Positions 62,211 to 64,000 of a stretch of 64,000 nt of DNA are shown here, in pieces. The notes below the pieces were generated by a model. It had not been told where the DNA came from, did no database searches, and worked only from the letters and a program-made list of their open reading frames with translations. Source of the DNA: Trichoplax sp. H2 (Eukaryota; Placozoa; Uniplacotomia; Trichoplacea); assembly GCA_003344405.1 (NCBI GenBank), contig NOWV01000036.1, positions 434,001 to 498,000 on the forward strand. The letters run 5' to 3'. The position numbers and the translations under genes are program-made. The first letter of the stretch is position 1. Each line of letters opens with the position of its first letter.

Positions 62211-63800
62211 ATGGTGGATATGCTTCGTGGAGAGACTCTGAGAGTTGATAAAGCTCAAAATAAATTGTGGTCTGAAGGCAATCTAGGTAAGCGATTATAT
62301 ATTAAGAATACTTTAGTAACTGCTTGGTGTTTCTTTTAATCTTGCTACGCGAAAGGATCAGATTCTCTTAATTTTCTGTTGGTTATTTCACTTCAGTTTT
62401 CTTCTCCAATTACGTTTCGGAAGTTCACTTCTTGTAACTTTATATTATAGTAGAAGAACCTGAAGATCGAAGTATAAATATTAAAGCAAGAATTAGGAAT
62501 TATGAGTTGGTAAAAGAAACAATTACTGGCCTTGTAGAAGATGAAGGTAATGTTCCTAGCTATCCCTGATTATATAGTTTTATTCACATGTGGTCTAACT
62601 AGAAAATGCGATATGATATAAATCGTTCTTGATCTGATATCAGTCAAGACGATATCTATGTCTGCAATACGAAATAAAATATTCTATATAGTATAAAAAC
62701 TTCCTTACTTTGGAGTTTGTATATAAAATATCATGGATAGATAGCATAAAAATGACTCTACAGTCAGCTATTAAGTGTATCTCGAGTTCTGAATATACTT
62801 GAAGCTCAATAAAGTTTACTTATGCTATTAGGATTCTCCTACATTCAAGAGGATACATTTTTTACATGTCCTAACGGTCGTTTGAAAGTAAGCTTGTTTA
62901 TTTGTTGTTTATTTTTTGCGGCTCTTCTCAAGTAAAAATTTACACTTCATGCTCGTGCCTATGCAAATTGATTAGTTACGAGAATATAATACCGGCGAAA
63001 GTTTGTTAATGTTTGATGTTGAAGCCGACAAGGAACTCTTTACTAATTCCAAATATTGTTATTCAGAAGTTAAGGTAAGCACAACTAGGTGCCCATCAGA
63101 TTTCTTTCTCAAGCTTTTGTATAGAGAATTTTACAACATCTTGAATATTTACTTCAATACAGGATTTAACAGCCACTAAAAACATTCTGAAATTAGCCTA
63201 TGGGATTAAAGGTACAATCTAATAGTCAAAGAATGGCAATATTGACTCGTCATAATGTTTTTTTATTTCAAACCATCTTGCTTCCTGTGTTCGTACATAA
63301 ACATAATTTCTCTGATCGCCGATTAGGAGTTGTAAGAACGGAGAGGCTCATTGCCGAATTTGGACAGACAAAAATTTATTTAGATCGTGTGGCAGATTTA
63401 GGCGATTTTATAGAAATTTCGGTAAACTGAATAATGGCATTATCTTATCCAATAGACAATACGTATGATAGACTACAATTTCCAAAGATGCTCGTGCTAT
63501 AATTCAATTCCTGCTAAATTTATCATCTTGGAATAGAATAGATTTGATAAATTTAGTAATGGACATATTGAGTAATGGTATCCATGCAACATTAAATTTT
63601 ATCAATGAAGCTTTATAGCAAAATGGATAGCTCTAATTAGTTCTCAAAATTGGTTATAGGTCGATCTGACGCATGATCAAACCTTGGAAGATGGCCAAGA
63701 GGTCGCTCGTGATTTAATGGAACAGCTAGATATAGGGCAAACTGAACTAGTGCACTCTAGTTATATTGATATGCTAACCGAGTTTGATGACTGCCTGTAA
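62211..63800 (+). CDS. CYTH-domain protein (CyaB/ThTPase-like), copy 2
   Basis: Seven exons (62211-62286, 62451-62546, 62832-62887, 62976-63074, 63163-63211, 63327-63421, 63660-63800) join in phase to about 203 residues. Landmarks run parallel to copy 1: INIKARIRNYELVKE, YIQEDTFFTCPNGRLKLREY, ESLLMFDVEADKE, NILKLAYGIKG, TERLIAEFGQTKIYLDRV, LGDFIEIS, and DGQEVARDLMEQLDIG with SSYIDML. The introns after the GRLK, AYGIKG and FIEIS blocks are at the same places as in copy 1, so the two are duplicates. Two differences stand out. The N-terminus is about 28 residues longer, with an extra first exon (MVDMLRGETLRVDK). The first glutamate of the ExExK-type strand is Asn (INIKAR instead of VEIKAK), which may alter metal binding or catalysis. 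The basic strand also has fewer Lys (RTERLIAEF versus KKKRYLYLV). The ATG at 62211 is the only in-frame one upstream of the domain. Confidence 0.85.
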
Positions 63801-64000
63801 CTAATCTTTAGACCTTTAGTTAAATTCTGCACGGACTGATATTGTTATTCAGTATTATATGGATGTCATGATTTTTCTAATAAGAAAACTACAATTGCTA
63901 GAAGTGTTTACCAAGTAAATACACTAAGAAATTGTAATCATGCTTTAAATTTCTTTAAATTTAAATATTTCTGCAGTAGATCTAAAAACAGATGGTAGAT

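Noticed and set aside
1-64000. tRNA, rRNA and CRISPR signals
   Set aside because: I looked for GGTTCGAATCC-like T-arms and for regularly spaced identical repeats and found none that supported a call. A covariance-model scan would be needed to exclude tRNAs.

Overview
The window looks like nuclear DNA of a small-genome, early-branching animal. It is AT-rich, introns are mostly 100-600 bp with GT/AG ends, and the genes have metazoan orthologues: Inturned, MTRES1, pyridoxal kinase, C11orf65/MFI, CNBD2, transgelin/calponin and a membrane collagen. A placozoan (Trichoplax/Hoilungia-like) is my best guess; this is inference from composition, intron size and gene content, not a database result. The gene models below were assembled by hand from exons that join in frame at GT/AG sites. 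Most features therefore span several exons, and the exon coordinates are in the evidence text.

Layout. 1-918: no recognised gene. 919-6228 (+): Inturned (18 exons). 7559-9322 (+): MTRES1-like mitochondrial S4 protein. 12178-14767 (+): membrane-anchored short collagen with a long polyglutamine tail. 15649-18850 (-): pyridoxal kinase, whose first intron holds gene-like debris. 18990-22400: a repeat island with two adjacent satellites (about 155 bp and 216 bp units); the second is interrupted by a clean solo LTR with a 5-bp target duplication. 23017-26714 (-): C11orf65/MFI-like protein with extra IQ motifs. 29411-35932 (-): CNBD2-like cyclic-nucleotide-binding protein (20 exons). 38555-42673 (-): transgelin/calponin. 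46688-48050 (+): CYTH-domain (triphosphate tunnel) protein. 52155-55482 (+): a second, damaged transgelin-like gene. 62211-63800 (+): a second CYTH gene.

The right half appears to be a rearranged local duplication. CNBD2, transgelin and CYTH each have a second copy or fragment between 52 and 64 kb: a degenerate CNBD2 last exon inside an intron of the second transgelin, the truncated transgelin itself, and a CYTH paralogue that has lost a signature glutamate. The same 48-59 kb stretch carries several local tandem repeats. The genes do not form a pathway; Inturned, MFI-like and CNBD2-like proteins belong to families linked to cilia/flagella or mitochondria. No tRNA, rRNA, CRISPR or intact transposon was recognised.
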